Positions 44,008-51,084 of a stretch of 64,000 bases of DNA are shown here, piece after piece; the first letter of the stretch is position 1; the number at the start of each line of letters is the position of its first letter. The DNA comes from Sulfurovum zhangzhouensis (lineage in GTDB: Bacteria; Campylobacterota; Campylobacteria; Campylobacterales; Sulfurovaceae). The translations under genes and the position numbers were made by a program. Where the stretch lies: NCBI RefSeq assembly GCF_030347965.1, contig NZ_JAQIBD010000002.1, positions 453,461 to 517,460 on the forward strand. Reading direction: 5' to 3'. Below the pieces are notes generated by a model. The model saw nothing but the letters and a program-made list of their open reading frames with translations, had not been told where the DNA came from and did not search any database.

Positions 44008-45792
44008 TCAAGCTCTCTCTATTTTCACCTTTACTTCCTGATAACAAGCACTCTCTCCCTCATCACTGATGATCGATGGTGTCAGGTAGTTAATACCGAT
44101 CGTATTGTTGGTGATCAGTGCGCAGTCTGCTCTCATATATTCAGAACATTGCACTTCAAAGATATATTCTCCATGCTCAGAACTTACTTTCACCTTCTCA
44201 CCGTCTTTAAATCCAAGTACCGGATTAAGCTGTATTTTATTGTCTCTAAGGAACTGTGTATTGATGGACTTTTTCGACTTTGGCGAGAGCAGCCAAAGTG
44301 TCTCATCTTTTGGTTTGTTCTGACTCTCTTTTCTGTACTTGGTAAAACGTTTTGTATTGACAAAATCATCGTTAAAGTCTTCAATGAACTCAAACTCATC
44401 TTCACCATCATCGCCAAAGCCATCACTATAAGGTAACGCTTCATAAGCCGGACTTACCAGTTCACCGTTAAGTTCTTCACATTGTGAGAGCCATGCATTA
44501 ATATAGTACTCTTCACTCTCAAGTCCACTCAAATCAAATGTATCAAAGAGGTACTTGGTAAAGTCATACTCGCTGATACCGATATCAGACTCCGTGATCT
44601 TCTTCATGGCAGTAACATACTGATGACCGTAACTAAGCCTAACATCCTCTTTTTCATAGAATGTTTTAGCAGGGATAACAATACGAGCCATTTTTGATGT
44701 CTCATTCTCATGTAGACCAAAGTAGATAAGATTCTCTACACCCTCCAGCTCTTCTACCACCCTGTTTGTATCAGGCATTGAAGCAGCCGGGTTTCCTCCC
44801 TGTACCAATACTGTGTCAAAATCACTAAACTCAGTATCTACTTTACTTACACGCTTGCAGGTTGTCTCAAAGGGATTCTTAAATCCCAGCTTACTATCCC
44901 CTAGGTAACTTACACCGCACCCTTCACGGCCAAATAACCCTAAAACTGCGGCAAGTGAATCTATTGCATGCAGCGTATAAGAACCAGTCGAGTACTTCTG
45001 TACCCCGGCACCGACAAGGAATACCACTTTTCTATCACGCAGATAGTTCAGTACTCGTCCAAAATCTCCAAGATCAAGATCAATATACTTTAAGATCGCC
45101 TTGATACGATGCTCTCTTGTATAGTCATAATAGTCTTCGAAGCCAGGTGCAAACTCTTCCATCCATTCTTTATTTTCACTGTCTTCCATAAAGATAAAAC
45201 GGGATAACATGATCGCAATATAGTAATCTGTACGTGGAGCAACCTGTAAAAAGACATCTGCTTTCTTTGCGATCTCTGTACGTACAGGATCGATCACGAT
45301 AAGCTTTTTACCCTCAAGGTAAGGCATGAGATGAGAATTGGTCACAGTGAGGTTTCGACCCCAGACAACCACTACTTCAGACTTCTGAATCTGCTCAAGA
45401 GGTAGTGTCTTATTGATTCCTCTTCCCTCTTCTATTCCTGCGGCTCCTGCACCGTCACACAGGCTTCCTTTAGTCAGGTAGCCTCCGATCTGTTCCATAA
45501 AAAGGTCGGTAACTTCCTGCATAACACCCACATTACCTGAACCTCTCCAAAGCAGACTTTTTTCTTTGTTAAAAGCCTCGGCTACTGCGGCCAATGCCTC
45601 CTCCAGACTCACCTCTTTGCCATCTACTCTAGGCTTACTGATACGCTCAGTCTCATCCATATATTTGTTGAGTACTGCACAAAGTGCTCCATTACCGGCA
45701 GGATGATTCGCATCACCATGCATCTTACCATCTTCGTAGATGATATTACACGCATCATAACAGTCAAGCCCACATGCGGTCTTCTCTGACAT
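44008..45792 (-). CDS. Molybdopterin-dependent oxidoreductase, cytoplasmic
   Basis: A 594-residue protein of the molybdopterin oxidoreductase superfamily. It has an N-terminal [4Fe-4S] site (ACGLDCYDACN, then Cys in GALC), a molybdopterin core with VVVWGRNLTVTNSHLMPYL, LIVIDPVRTEIAKKADVFLQ and LVQGGNPAASMPDTNRV, and a C-terminal dinucleotide-binding beta barrel (ALITNNTIGINYL). There is no Tat signal, so it is cytoplasmic. It is shorter than formate dehydrogenases and has an unusual acidic insert (FGDDGEDEFEFIEDFNDDF). Substrate unknown. It overlaps the upstream adaptor-like gene by one base (TAATG). Confidence 0.85.
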   Translation of the reverse strand: MSEKTACGLDCYDACNIIYEDGKMHGDANHPAGNGALCAVLNKYMDETERISKPRVDGKEVSLEEALAAVAEAFNKEKSLLWRGSGNVGVMQEVTDLFMEQIGGYLTKGSLCDGAGAAGIEEGRGINKTLPLEQIQKSEVVVVWGRNLTVTNSHLMPYLEGKKLIVIDPVRTEIAKKADVFLQVAPRTDYYIAIMLSRFIFMEDSENKEWMEEFAPGFEDYYDYTREHRIKAILKYIDLDLGDFGRVLNYLRDRKVVFLVGAGVQKYSTGSYTLHAIDSLAAVLGLFGREGCGVSYLGDSKLGFKNPFETTCKRVSKVDTEFSDFDTVLVQGGNPAASMPDTNRVVEELEGVENLIYFGLHENETSKMARIVIPAKTFYEKEDVRLSYGHQYVTAMKKITESDIGISEYDFTKYLFDTFDLSGLESEEYYINAWLSQCEELNGELVSPAYEALPYSDGFGDDGEDEFEFIEDFNDDFVNTKRFTKYRKESQNKPKDETLWLLSPKSKKSINTQFLRDNKIQLNPVLGFKDGEKVKVSSEHGEYIFEVQCSEYMRADCALITNNTIGINYLTPSIISDEGESACYQEVKVKIERA

Positions 45793-46499
45793 TATTTAAG
45801 CTCCACTTTGACGAGCTTGGAGAATGAGCCCTCAGGTGCATCCAAATAGATCTCTGCACGATATGAGGAGATAAACTTCTCATCAGCAACTTTCCATACC
45901 TTATCGACTTTATATTCGCTTTTTTCGCCGTCAAGATAAACCGCTTTTTGTTCAATACCTTCCAACTCTTCGGGATCTAAATAGAGTACGAGCTTTGCCC
46001 TGCTCGCATCTACTACCTTTGCCAAAGGTGAACCCGGAGTAACATAATCACCTTTACGAACCATAATTTCATACAGATACTTATGGTTCAGAATAATGGA
46101 TTTTTTTTCGATACTATCTTCCAGCTGGGCAATCTTATACTGCATATCCAAATACTGTGTTTTTGCAGAAGCAAAACTGTAAAAAGCATCATCTTTTTGG
46201 GCCGCAGATGCTGTTGACAACTTATTTATGCGATGAAAATATGACTCTTTTCGTTTTAAAGTTTCTTGAAGAATAAGAAGATTTTCATTTGATGTTTTCA
46301 AGTTAATTTTATCCAAACGGTCATCCAAATAAATAACACGTTTTTGATCCACTACACTCCCTTCAGCATCAAGGTCAACATCCATTACCAACGCACTAAC
46401 TGCAGACTTCAATGTGACGGATTCATAAGGCTCTAGTTTTGCATAATGTACTTTTGCAAATACAAATAACGGAAAAATCAATAATAACAGTACTCTCAT
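45792..46499 (-). CDS. Small HlyD/membrane-fusion-like periplasmic protein
   Basis: A 235-residue exported protein: signal peptide (1-15, LFVFA), a lipoyl-like half (LKSAVSALVMDVDLDAEGSV), an alpha-hairpin coiled coil (~65-130), a second lipoyl half (VRKGDYVTPGSPLAKVVDAS) and a beta-barrel portion. This is the plan of tripartite-pump adaptors, but shorter than usual and without a membrane-proximal domain. Oddly it is co-transcribed with a molybdoenzyme rather than a transporter. Confidence 0.75.
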   Translation of the reverse strand: MRVLLLLIFPLFVFAKVHYAKLEPYESVTLKSAVSALVMDVDLDAEGSVVDQKRVIYLDDRLDKINLKTSNENLLILQETLKRKESYFHRINKLSTASAAQKDDAFYSFASAKTQYLDMQYKIAQLEDSIEKKSIILNHKYLYEIMVRKGDYVTPGSPLAKVVDASRAKLVLYLDPEELEGIEQKAVYLDGEKSEYKVDKVWKVADEKFISSYRAEIYLDAPEGSFSKLVKVELK

Positions 46500-46617
46500 C
46501 TTTATATCTCTTTTTGGGTTGATTATATCGAAATAGCGTTAATTGATAGATGACTAAGAAAATAAAAGGTAAATTTTACCGGGTTGTGTTATCAGGAGTA
46601 AAGAAAGTTAAGTTTTT

Positions 46618-46668
46618 TTATAAAAGTAGAATAAAACGAAAAAATCGTTTTAACCTCTACTTTTATAA
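46618..46668. repeat. Strong two-part stem-loop in the 220-base gap 46500-46719
   Basis: A 12-bp stem (46618-46629/46657-46668), a small internal loop, then a 7-bp AAAACGA/TCGTTTT stem with a 5-base loop. It follows the Asp-rich lipoprotein gene on the minus strand. On that strand the stem is followed by A's, not U's, so it is not a classical intrinsic terminator. The rest of the gap holds nothing I recognise. Confidence 0.5.
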
Positions 46669-46719
46669 TTATTGTATTGATATGACTATATAGTTTAATA
46701 ATTGATTATTTTAACCCTA

Positions 46720-47499
46720 TTAAATAGTATCGTCATCATCCTCTTCATCTACGATACCGTCATTATCGTCGTCATCATCTTCATCATCATCTATTCCGTC
46801 ATTATCATCGTCATCATCTTCATCATCATCTAAACTATCGTTGTCATCATCCACATCAGCATTATTTGTAATACCATCACCATCTAAATCGTTGATCTCA
46901 TCTTCATCTTCTTCATCGATAATCCCATCATTATCATCATCTGGATCTTCTGCATCGACAATCCCATCATTATCATCATCATTATCATAGATATCTATTA
47001 TATCATCACCATCTTTATCCATTGGATCATTCTCAAGCTCAACTGAAAGTAAACCATTTTCTACTTCTAGCTCCAAGACCTGATCCACAACACCATCACC
47101 GTCAACATCAATACTAGCATTTCTTTCCATAGCCAAATCTACAAATCCAAGATCAACATCACCTTCTGCTCTGAAAAGTGTAGTGTTTCCATCAGCTGTA
47201 ACAATTCCAATTTGTGTTACTACTTTATTATCAGGATCATTTTCATTGGTTGTCATTACTAAACGACAGTCAGTGTTAACTGGTACTTCGATTGCAAATG
47301 GATGCTCAGTTGTACCATCTTGAACAGAATTTGTAGAATAGTAGCTACCATCTTCACAAAATACTTCTATAAGTGTCCCTGGGACTTTACCACTAATTGT
47401 TGCTGTTTGAACTGCTGAGGAGCTTCCTCCACAACCGATTAACGAAAAACCTAACAGAGTTGAGAATAACCCACCTGCTACAATATGAAATTTTTTCAA
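46720..47499 (-). CDS. Asp-rich, calcium-binding-type surface lipoprotein (TTG start)
   Basis: A 259-residue lipoprotein. Lipobox LIGC (Cys23) is followed by GGSSS and a beta-rich domain (~30-150; TISGKVPGTLIEVFCEDGSY). The C-terminal ~100 residues are tandem DxDxDG-type repeats (DKDGDDIIDIYDNDDDNDGI), like the calcium-binding thrombospondin type 3 repeats. The DNA there is a GAT/ATC-rich low-complexity tract, prone to length change. The start is TTG with an AAAGGATAAG ribosome site. A c-di-GMP-I riboswitch lies in its leader. Calcium binding and surface attachment are inference from composition. Confidence 0.82.
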   Translation of the reverse strand: MKKFHIVAGGLFSTLLGFSLIGCGGSSSAVQTATISGKVPGTLIEVFCEDGSYYSTNSVQDGTTEHPFAIEVPVNTDCRLVMTTNENDPDNKVVTQIGIVTADGNTTLFRAEGDVDLGFVDLAMERNASIDVDGDGVVDQVLELEVENGLLSVELENDPMDKDGDDIIDIYDNDDDNDGIVDAEDPDDDNDGIIDEEDEDEINDLDGDGITNNADVDDDNDSLDDDEDDDDDNDGIDDDEDDDDDNDGIVDEEDDDDTI

Positions 47500-47690
47500 A
47501 ACTTATCCTTTAAATAAATTATGTATATTATTCAACTAATGAAAACAACTTTAGCGATCTGGAAACTTTAAAAGGTCCATTTCATTCTATAGTAGCTTCA
47601 CTAAAAATTTGATATAAAAAATATCTTTGAATTAAATATGATTATAGACAACCTGCTGAAACATGAAAGGAATGAAGGAATGAAGTATTC

Positions 47691-47769
47691 ACTATAAGCA
47701 ACCCGGCTATCTGCAAGAGACCCGTGGCTTTCCGTCCTTGCTTCACAACAAGTTTGGCACAACAATAAT
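47691..47769 (-). promoter_or_regulatory. Cyclic-di-GMP-I (GEMM) riboswitch aptamer
   Basis: Read on the minus strand. The order of conserved elements is GCCAAAC, a P2 stem CUUGUU/AGCAAG capped by a GUGA (GNRA) tetraloop, GGACGGAAAGCC, ACGGGUC, a short P3 loop, then GAUAGCCGGGUUGC, and a weak P1 (AUUAUUG with UUAUAGU). Against the Vc2 aptamer, the bases equivalent to G20, A47 and C92 that contact c-di-GMP are kept. The adjacent G21-C46 pair appears as C-G, a compensatory swap. It lies in the leader of the Asp-rich lipoprotein, about 190 bases before its start. No clear terminator forms the expression platform. Confidence 0.88.
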
Positions 47770-47800
47770 ATTTAAAAACCTTTTCAACTTATTGGATTTC

Positions 47801-47806
47801 ATTATA
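47801..47806 (-). promoter_or_regulatory. -10 box (TATAAT) upstream of the riboswitch
   Basis: A perfect TATAAT on the minus strand, about 30 bases before the aptamer, so the RNA would begin near 47794. A second TATAAT (47641-47646, minus) lies after the aptamer and could bypass it. The rest of the gap 47500-47938 shows only AT-rich sequence. Confidence 0.55.
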
Positions 47807-47938
47807 ACAAACTATAAATAAAATCTTTTCTTTAATTGGTAACAAATTGATAACATTACAATTTATATGAATATGACTGCACGACAAATACACATAAATA
47901 CATTACACTAGATAAAAATAACTCAAAAAGGACATAAT

Positions 47939-48139
47939 ATGTATCCATTTGGTCATTGTTGGGGAATGGGAGGATGGTTAGTACCTATCATATTATTGAT
48001 TATTCTTTTTTATTTTCTCAAAGAGAAACAAAAAAGAGACACTTCTTCAGCGCAGGATATACTTGATCATCGGTATGCCAAAGGAGAAATAGATAAAGAG
48101 GAATACGAGGAAAGATCAAAGACTCTGAAAAAAGATTAG
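47939..48139 (+). CDS. SHOCT-domain small membrane protein
   Basis: A 66-residue protein: short N-terminus with His, Cys and Trp (MYPFGHCWGMGGW), one membrane helix (~14-28), then a SHOCT domain (AQDILDHRYAKGEIDKEEYEERSKTL). SHOCT modules are short oligomerisation tails; the function is unknown. An AAAAGGA ribosome site precedes the ATG. Confidence 0.85.
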   Translation: MYPFGHCWGMGGWLVPIILLIILFYFLKEKQKRDTSSAQDILDHRYAKGEIDKEEYEERSKTLKKD

Positions 48140-48157
48140 AAATGAGATCTCCCAATG

Positions 48158-48180
48158 CAAAGACGGACATTCTGTCTTTG
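48158..48180. terminator. Hairpin between convergent SHOCT and DUF3147 genes
   Basis: CAAAGAC/GTCTTTG 7-bp stem with a 9-base loop, in the 67-base convergent gap. Weak U-tracts; probably bidirectional. Confidence 0.4.
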
Positions 48181-48206
48181 ATATAAAAAGTTGGGTTAAA
48201 GCAAAT

Positions 48207-48557
48207 CTACAGTTTAATCCCAAATTTGCCAAGGATAAAAATAACACTATAGTACGCAAAAACCGTCAATACTATAGAGGTAGTCATACTGATAAAAAAT
48301 CCGAAACCTTTTTGGATCATAAATGGGAAAACTAAAAAAAGTGTCATCGATGGTGCAATCAGCCAAACGATCCTCTGGGAAAATTCAACTGCACTTTTAC
48401 TGCTGTCTGTATCTATATACATCCATGTCATAGCCAATATTGAAACCAACGGTATAGCTGCGAGCAAAGCACCTACCAGACTGCTTCTCTTGGCAACTTC
48501 AGAGATCACAACGATTAAAAGTGAGGTAATTATGAGTTTTGTAATATAGTAAGCCAC
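48207..48557 (-). CDS. DUF3147-like membrane protein (GTG start)
   Basis: A 116-residue integral membrane protein with four helices and the family-like core SEVAKRSSLVGALLAAIPLVSILAM, then YIDTDSS and a C-terminal hydrophobic hairpin. Function unknown. An in-frame TTG at 48587 exists, but the GTG at 48557 has an AAAGGA ribosome site 8 bases upstream. It is the last gene that looks chromosomal before the prophage. Confidence 0.72.
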   Translation of the reverse strand: MAYYITKLIITSLLIVVISEVAKRSSLVGALLAAIPLVSILAMTWMYIDTDSSKSAVEFSQRIVWLIAPSMTLFLVFPFMIQKGFGFFISMTTSIVLTVFAYYSVIFILGKFGIKL

Positions 48558-49046
48558 TATCTTTTCCTTTGCGAAGCAATAGTTCAAAGTAAACTACGAC
48601 TAAAGATATAGTTATTTCCGCTACTTTAACATAGAAACATCAAAAAAAGAAATAGTTACCGTATTTATCACTTGTCAGTATTAAAAAAGTATTTTATAGC
48701 TACAGTTAAAATAGTTTACTATGATATGATTGATGGTTAGTATTGGAAGAAAAGGTACGCCATAAGTTATGTTCACATCACGTAAATACAGTATATATTT
48801 ATAAAATGGTACACTTTTGGTACACCTTTATAATGCTATGTATATCCCCGTATTATTAGTTTATATACTTTTATACATGGATTATAGTATAACAATCTAA
48901 TAATATACTGCAAAATACATATACTGCCCTAAAATTCGGGCTTCAAGCTACATCCTCCGAGAAAATTTATCAATTACTTTATGTGTAGTTTTACGAAATA
49001 GTAAAGATTTTGACAAGTTTTTTCGCACACTTTCCGCACAGTAAAA
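48558..49046. other. Gene-free AT-rich junction between chromosome and prophage
   Basis: 489 bases with no convincing gene. The left attachment site should lie here or near the 59-residue gene, but no tRNA or recognisable att core is visible and the right att is outside the window. It contains a plus-strand promoter-like segment (48808-48834) and a 10-bp inverted repeat at its right end. Confidence 0.45.
48808..48834 (+). promoter_or_regulatory. Promoter-like segment: direct repeat GGTACAC plus TATAAT
   Basis: GGTACAC occurs twice at 11-base spacing (48808-48814, 48819-48825), directly upstream of TATAAT (48829-48834). It resembles an operator-promoter, but no gene follows on the plus strand for over 500 bases. 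Confidence 0.35.
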
Positions 49047-49053
49047 CTACTGT
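48985..49053. repeat. 10-bp inverted repeat around the end of the 59-residue gene
   Basis: GTAGTTTTAC (48985-48994) and GTAAAACTAC (49041-49050) are perfect inverted repeats 46 bases apart. The right arm is also part of a local hairpin, ACAGTA/TACTGT (49038-49053), spanning the stop codon of the minus-strand gene. Confidence 0.45.
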
Positions 49054-49226
49054 ATTAACCCTTCAAACTTTTCTTGTGCCTCATAAAATCTTTCACGAAC
49101 TTCCAACCAAACTTCTATCTCTTTTTCAGTAGGTCCATAAATGTTGTTTAATTCCTCTAAAGATTGATGGTGTTCGTAATAACATTGATTAGCCACTTCC
49201 ATTGCTTTAAGTACTATTGCATTCAT
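49047..49226 (-). CDS. Hypothetical 59-residue protein, probably prophage
   Basis: A short gene with a good AAAGG ribosome site 8 bases before the ATG at 49226 and even codon use. The acidic, helical protein (MNAIVLKAMEVANQCYYEHH..., ending QEKFEGLIQ) has no signal or membrane helix. No family recognised. It is divergent from hicA, and its promoter region adjoins the hicAB operator. Confidence 0.6.
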   Translation of the reverse strand: MNAIVLKAMEVANQCYYEHHQSLEELNNIYGPTEKEIEVWLEVRERFYEAQEKFEGLIQ

Positions 49227-49294
49227 ATTTAACCTTTCTATTTTTTAGCATTATAGCTCAAATAAAAGGCATGCTTTTCCGCTAGAAATACAAT

Positions 49295-49317
49295 TTATTA
49301 CACACTATGTGTAATAA
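49295..49317. promoter_or_regulatory. HicAB operator candidate (palindrome)
   Basis: Perfect 10-bp arms TTATTACACA and TGTGTAATAA around a CTA centre. A further half-site TGTGTAATA (49344-49352) overlaps the promoter's start region. Position and symmetry suit binding by a HicB-type autorepressor. Confidence 0.55.
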
Positions 49318-49337
49318 ATAATTAAGTAAATAGTGTG

Positions 49338-49343
49338 TATAAT
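49338..49343 (+). promoter_or_regulatory. Extended -10 box of hicAB
   Basis: TGTGTATAAT gives an extended -10 between the palindrome and the AAAAGGAGG ribosome site of hicA. Confidence 0.55.
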
Positions 49344-49369
49344 GTGTAATATAAAAGGAGGTACAGCAA

Positions 49370-49555
49370 ATGGACGCAAAAGAAGTCCTAAAAGTTCTTT
49401 TAAAAGAAGGTTTTAAAGAGGTTTCCCAAAAGGGTTCACATAAGAAACTAATAAAAGGTGATAAAACGGTTATCGTGGCGATACACGGAGCCAAAGACAT
49501 CCCTATAGGTACCTTAAAGGGTATCGAAAAGCAATGCGGAGTAAAGCTCCGCTAA
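49370..49555 (+). CDS. hicA: HicA family mRNA interferase toxin
   Basis: A 61-residue toxin that cleaves mRNA independently of codons. The double-stranded-RNA-binding-like fold is visible: VLKVLLKEGFKEVSQKGSHKKLIKG with the catalytic His in GSHKK, then KTVIVAIHGAKDIPIGTLKGIEKQCGV. Family length is about 60. It precedes hicB by 46 bases with its own strong ribosome site. Confidence 0.93.
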   Translation: MDAKEVLKVLLKEGFKEVSQKGSHKKLIKGDKTVIVAIHGAKDIPIGTLKGIEKQCGVKLR

Positions 49556-49601
49556 TGCTTTGATATAAAGATAATATGCTAAAAAGATATAAGGAGATAA
49601 A

Positions 49602-49997
49602 ATGGAATATATAGCACTTATTCATAAAGAAGATGGAAGTTATGTTGCATCAGTTCCTGATCTTAACTATACTTCAAGCTTTGGTGAAACCTTCAAAGAT
49701 GCTGTACACAAAATTACTGAAGCTGCAGAGTTATACTGCGAAGATCTCGAAAAACTTCCTGCTGCAAGATCACTTGAAGAGCTTGAGAAAGCAGCGGAGA
49801 TAGAAGCTGGTGATATACCACAAATTATCAACCCTAAAGTTGAAAAATTACGCCGTATAAACGTAATGATAAGTTCAAATATTGTAGATATGGCTGATAT
49901 AAGAGCTAAATTATTATTTGATGGTAATAGAAGCGCATACATTCAAAATCTAATTTCAATAGATGCACGTGAGTCAGGTTTAAATGATACTATTTAG
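49602..49997 (+). CDS. hicB: HicB family antitoxin
   Basis: A 131-residue antitoxin. The N-terminal partly degraded RNase-H-like domain reads YIALIHKEDGSYVASVPDLN followed by SFGETFKDAVHKITEAAELY. The C-terminal region (DIRAKLLFDGNRSAYIQNLI) looks like a ribbon-helix-helix or short HTH DNA-binding tail, consistent with autoregulation at the palindrome upstream of hicA. An AAGGAG ribosome site precedes it. Confidence 0.9.
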   Translation: MEYIALIHKEDGSYVASVPDLNYTSSFGETFKDAVHKITEAAELYCEDLEKLPAARSLEELEKAAEIEAGDIPQIINPKVEKLRRINVMISSNIVDMADIRAKLLFDGNRSAYIQNLISIDARESGLNDTI

Positions 49998-50053
49998 TCG
50001 GTAAGTCCTAATTGGGCTTACCATTACTGATATAATATATTAAAAGGACATAT

Positions 50054-50197
50054 ATGATTGAACCATTATTAGTATTTATAGCTATTATAGTATTTATGTC
50101 AATGTACTGGATAGAGAAAAAACAAGCATTTATTATTGAAGAGCTAAAAAGAATCAGCGATGCTATTGAAAGACTAGAAGATAAAATAGGTGACTAA
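50054..50197 (+). CDS. 47-residue single-pass membrane protein
   Basis: Starts ATG with an AAAAGGA ribosome site. One N-terminal membrane helix (LLVFIAIIVFMSMYWI) followed by a charged amphipathic helix (EELKRISDAIERLEDKIGD). No family recognised. It is the third gene after the hicAB promoter, ending 3 bases before the convergent endolysin gene. A phage membrane or exclusion function is possible but unsupported. Confidence 0.6.
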   Translation: MIEPLLVFIAIIVFMSMYWIEKKQAFIIEELKRISDAIERLEDKIGD

Positions 50198-50200
50198 ATA

Positions 50201-50902
50201 CTATGCTACAAGTACTTCCTTTACCCTCTGTGCAGTAGCTAATCTCTCACGCTTTTTATAGTCTGGAAGACCTGCATTTATCTTGTTTGTGATCGCATTG
50301 GTTGACTCTAGTTTATACATGCCGGTGCGGTGCCAGTGTGCCATTCCTCCAAGTATACTTAACATATAGTTACTGAGTACACCTTCATAGACATTACCAT
50401 GTTCATCGATAAGCCTAATACCTGTCATCTTCTCTATATGTCTAATATCTTTTAAGATATTCTCTTTCCCTGTACTCTGGAATAAAAATGCACCACGGTA
50501 CAACCATCCGTCACCATCCTTTGTATTCCCCAGCCTTAGATGAGCAGGTCGGTTTATGTCTGCATACCAGATATTCGCGATCATACGTTGGTTTGCTTTA
50601 TGCTCTTTGGTACGTCCGTATCGTTTGGCCTGTTCCGGATGCATTCTGAAGTATACGCTGAGTCTCTTTAGTGCATCGGCTGAGTAATTTAGATTTTCCC
50701 TTACTCTCACTTCACCGGTACTCATTACTCCTGTTTCTGCTACAGCCTGAGCCAAGAAGCGTACACGTCTCATCGGTGTATCGATCTTAAAAGTCACCAT
50801 ATACATATCAAGAAGCCTGGACAACTCTTCACAAAATACTATATCAAGATCATCACGGCCAAATACTTTTCTGATCTGTTCTATAGAGAGCTGCTGCATC
50901 AT
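50201..50902 (-). CDS. GH19-type endolysin (phage lysozyme)
   Basis: A 233-residue peptidoglycan hydrolase of the glycoside hydrolase 19 / lysozyme-like fold. Supporting segments are RVRFLAQAVAETG (catalytic Glu context), VRENLNYSADALKRL, NRMIANIWYA-like ANIWYADINRP and GDGWLYRGAFLFQSTGKENI (the YRGRGxxQxTG block, here altered). There is no signal peptide, so it needs a holin for release. The ATG at 50902 overlaps the upstream stop (ATGA). Last gene of the late operon. Confidence 0.85.
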   Translation of the reverse strand: MMQQLSIEQIRKVFGRDDLDIVFCEELSRLLDMYMVTFKIDTPMRRVRFLAQAVAETGVMSTGEVRVRENLNYSADALKRLSVYFRMHPEQAKRYGRTKEHKANQRMIANIWYADINRPAHLRLGNTKDGDGWLYRGAFLFQSTGKENILKDIRHIEKMTGIRLIDEHGNVYEGVLSNYMLSILGGMAHWHRTGMYKLESTNAITNKINAGLPDYKKRERLATAQRVKEVLVA

Positions 50903-51084
50903 AATCCCTCGATGTGTATTTCAATGAGCGTATAGCTGTCCATCACTTTATTGTCCATTATCGTGATAGTATCACTATCCCACTCGATAGACTCTATATT
51001 GTTCTCATGCGCTGCTATGACTTCGGCCCATAGTCCTGCATCTTTAGGCTGGACTCCATTTTGATCTTCAATCTGATATGCCAT
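50899..51084 (-). CDS. Hypothetical 61-residue phage protein between Rz1 and endolysin
   Basis: A small acidic soluble protein (MAYQIEDQNGVQPKDAGLWA; then IESIEWDSDTITIMD). The ATG at 51084 has GGAG 5 bases upstream and is preferred over an in-frame ATG at 51102. It overlaps the Rz1 gene by 17 bases and the endolysin gene by 4. No family recognised. Confidence 0.6.
   Translation of the reverse strand: MAYQIEDQNGVQPKDAGLWAEVIAAHENNIESIEWDSDTITIMDNKVMDSYTLIEIHIEGL

Noticed and set aside
46725..47035. Possible CRISPR or tandem repeat array in the GAT/ATC-rich tract.
   Set aside because: It is in frame within a lipoprotein gene, the units are short and irregular, and there are no spacers or cas genes.
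48838..48900. 20-codon hydrophobic frame after the orphan TATAAT (MYIPVLLVYILLYMDYSITI).
   Set aside because: Its ATG would lie before or at the predicted transcription start and has no ribosome site.
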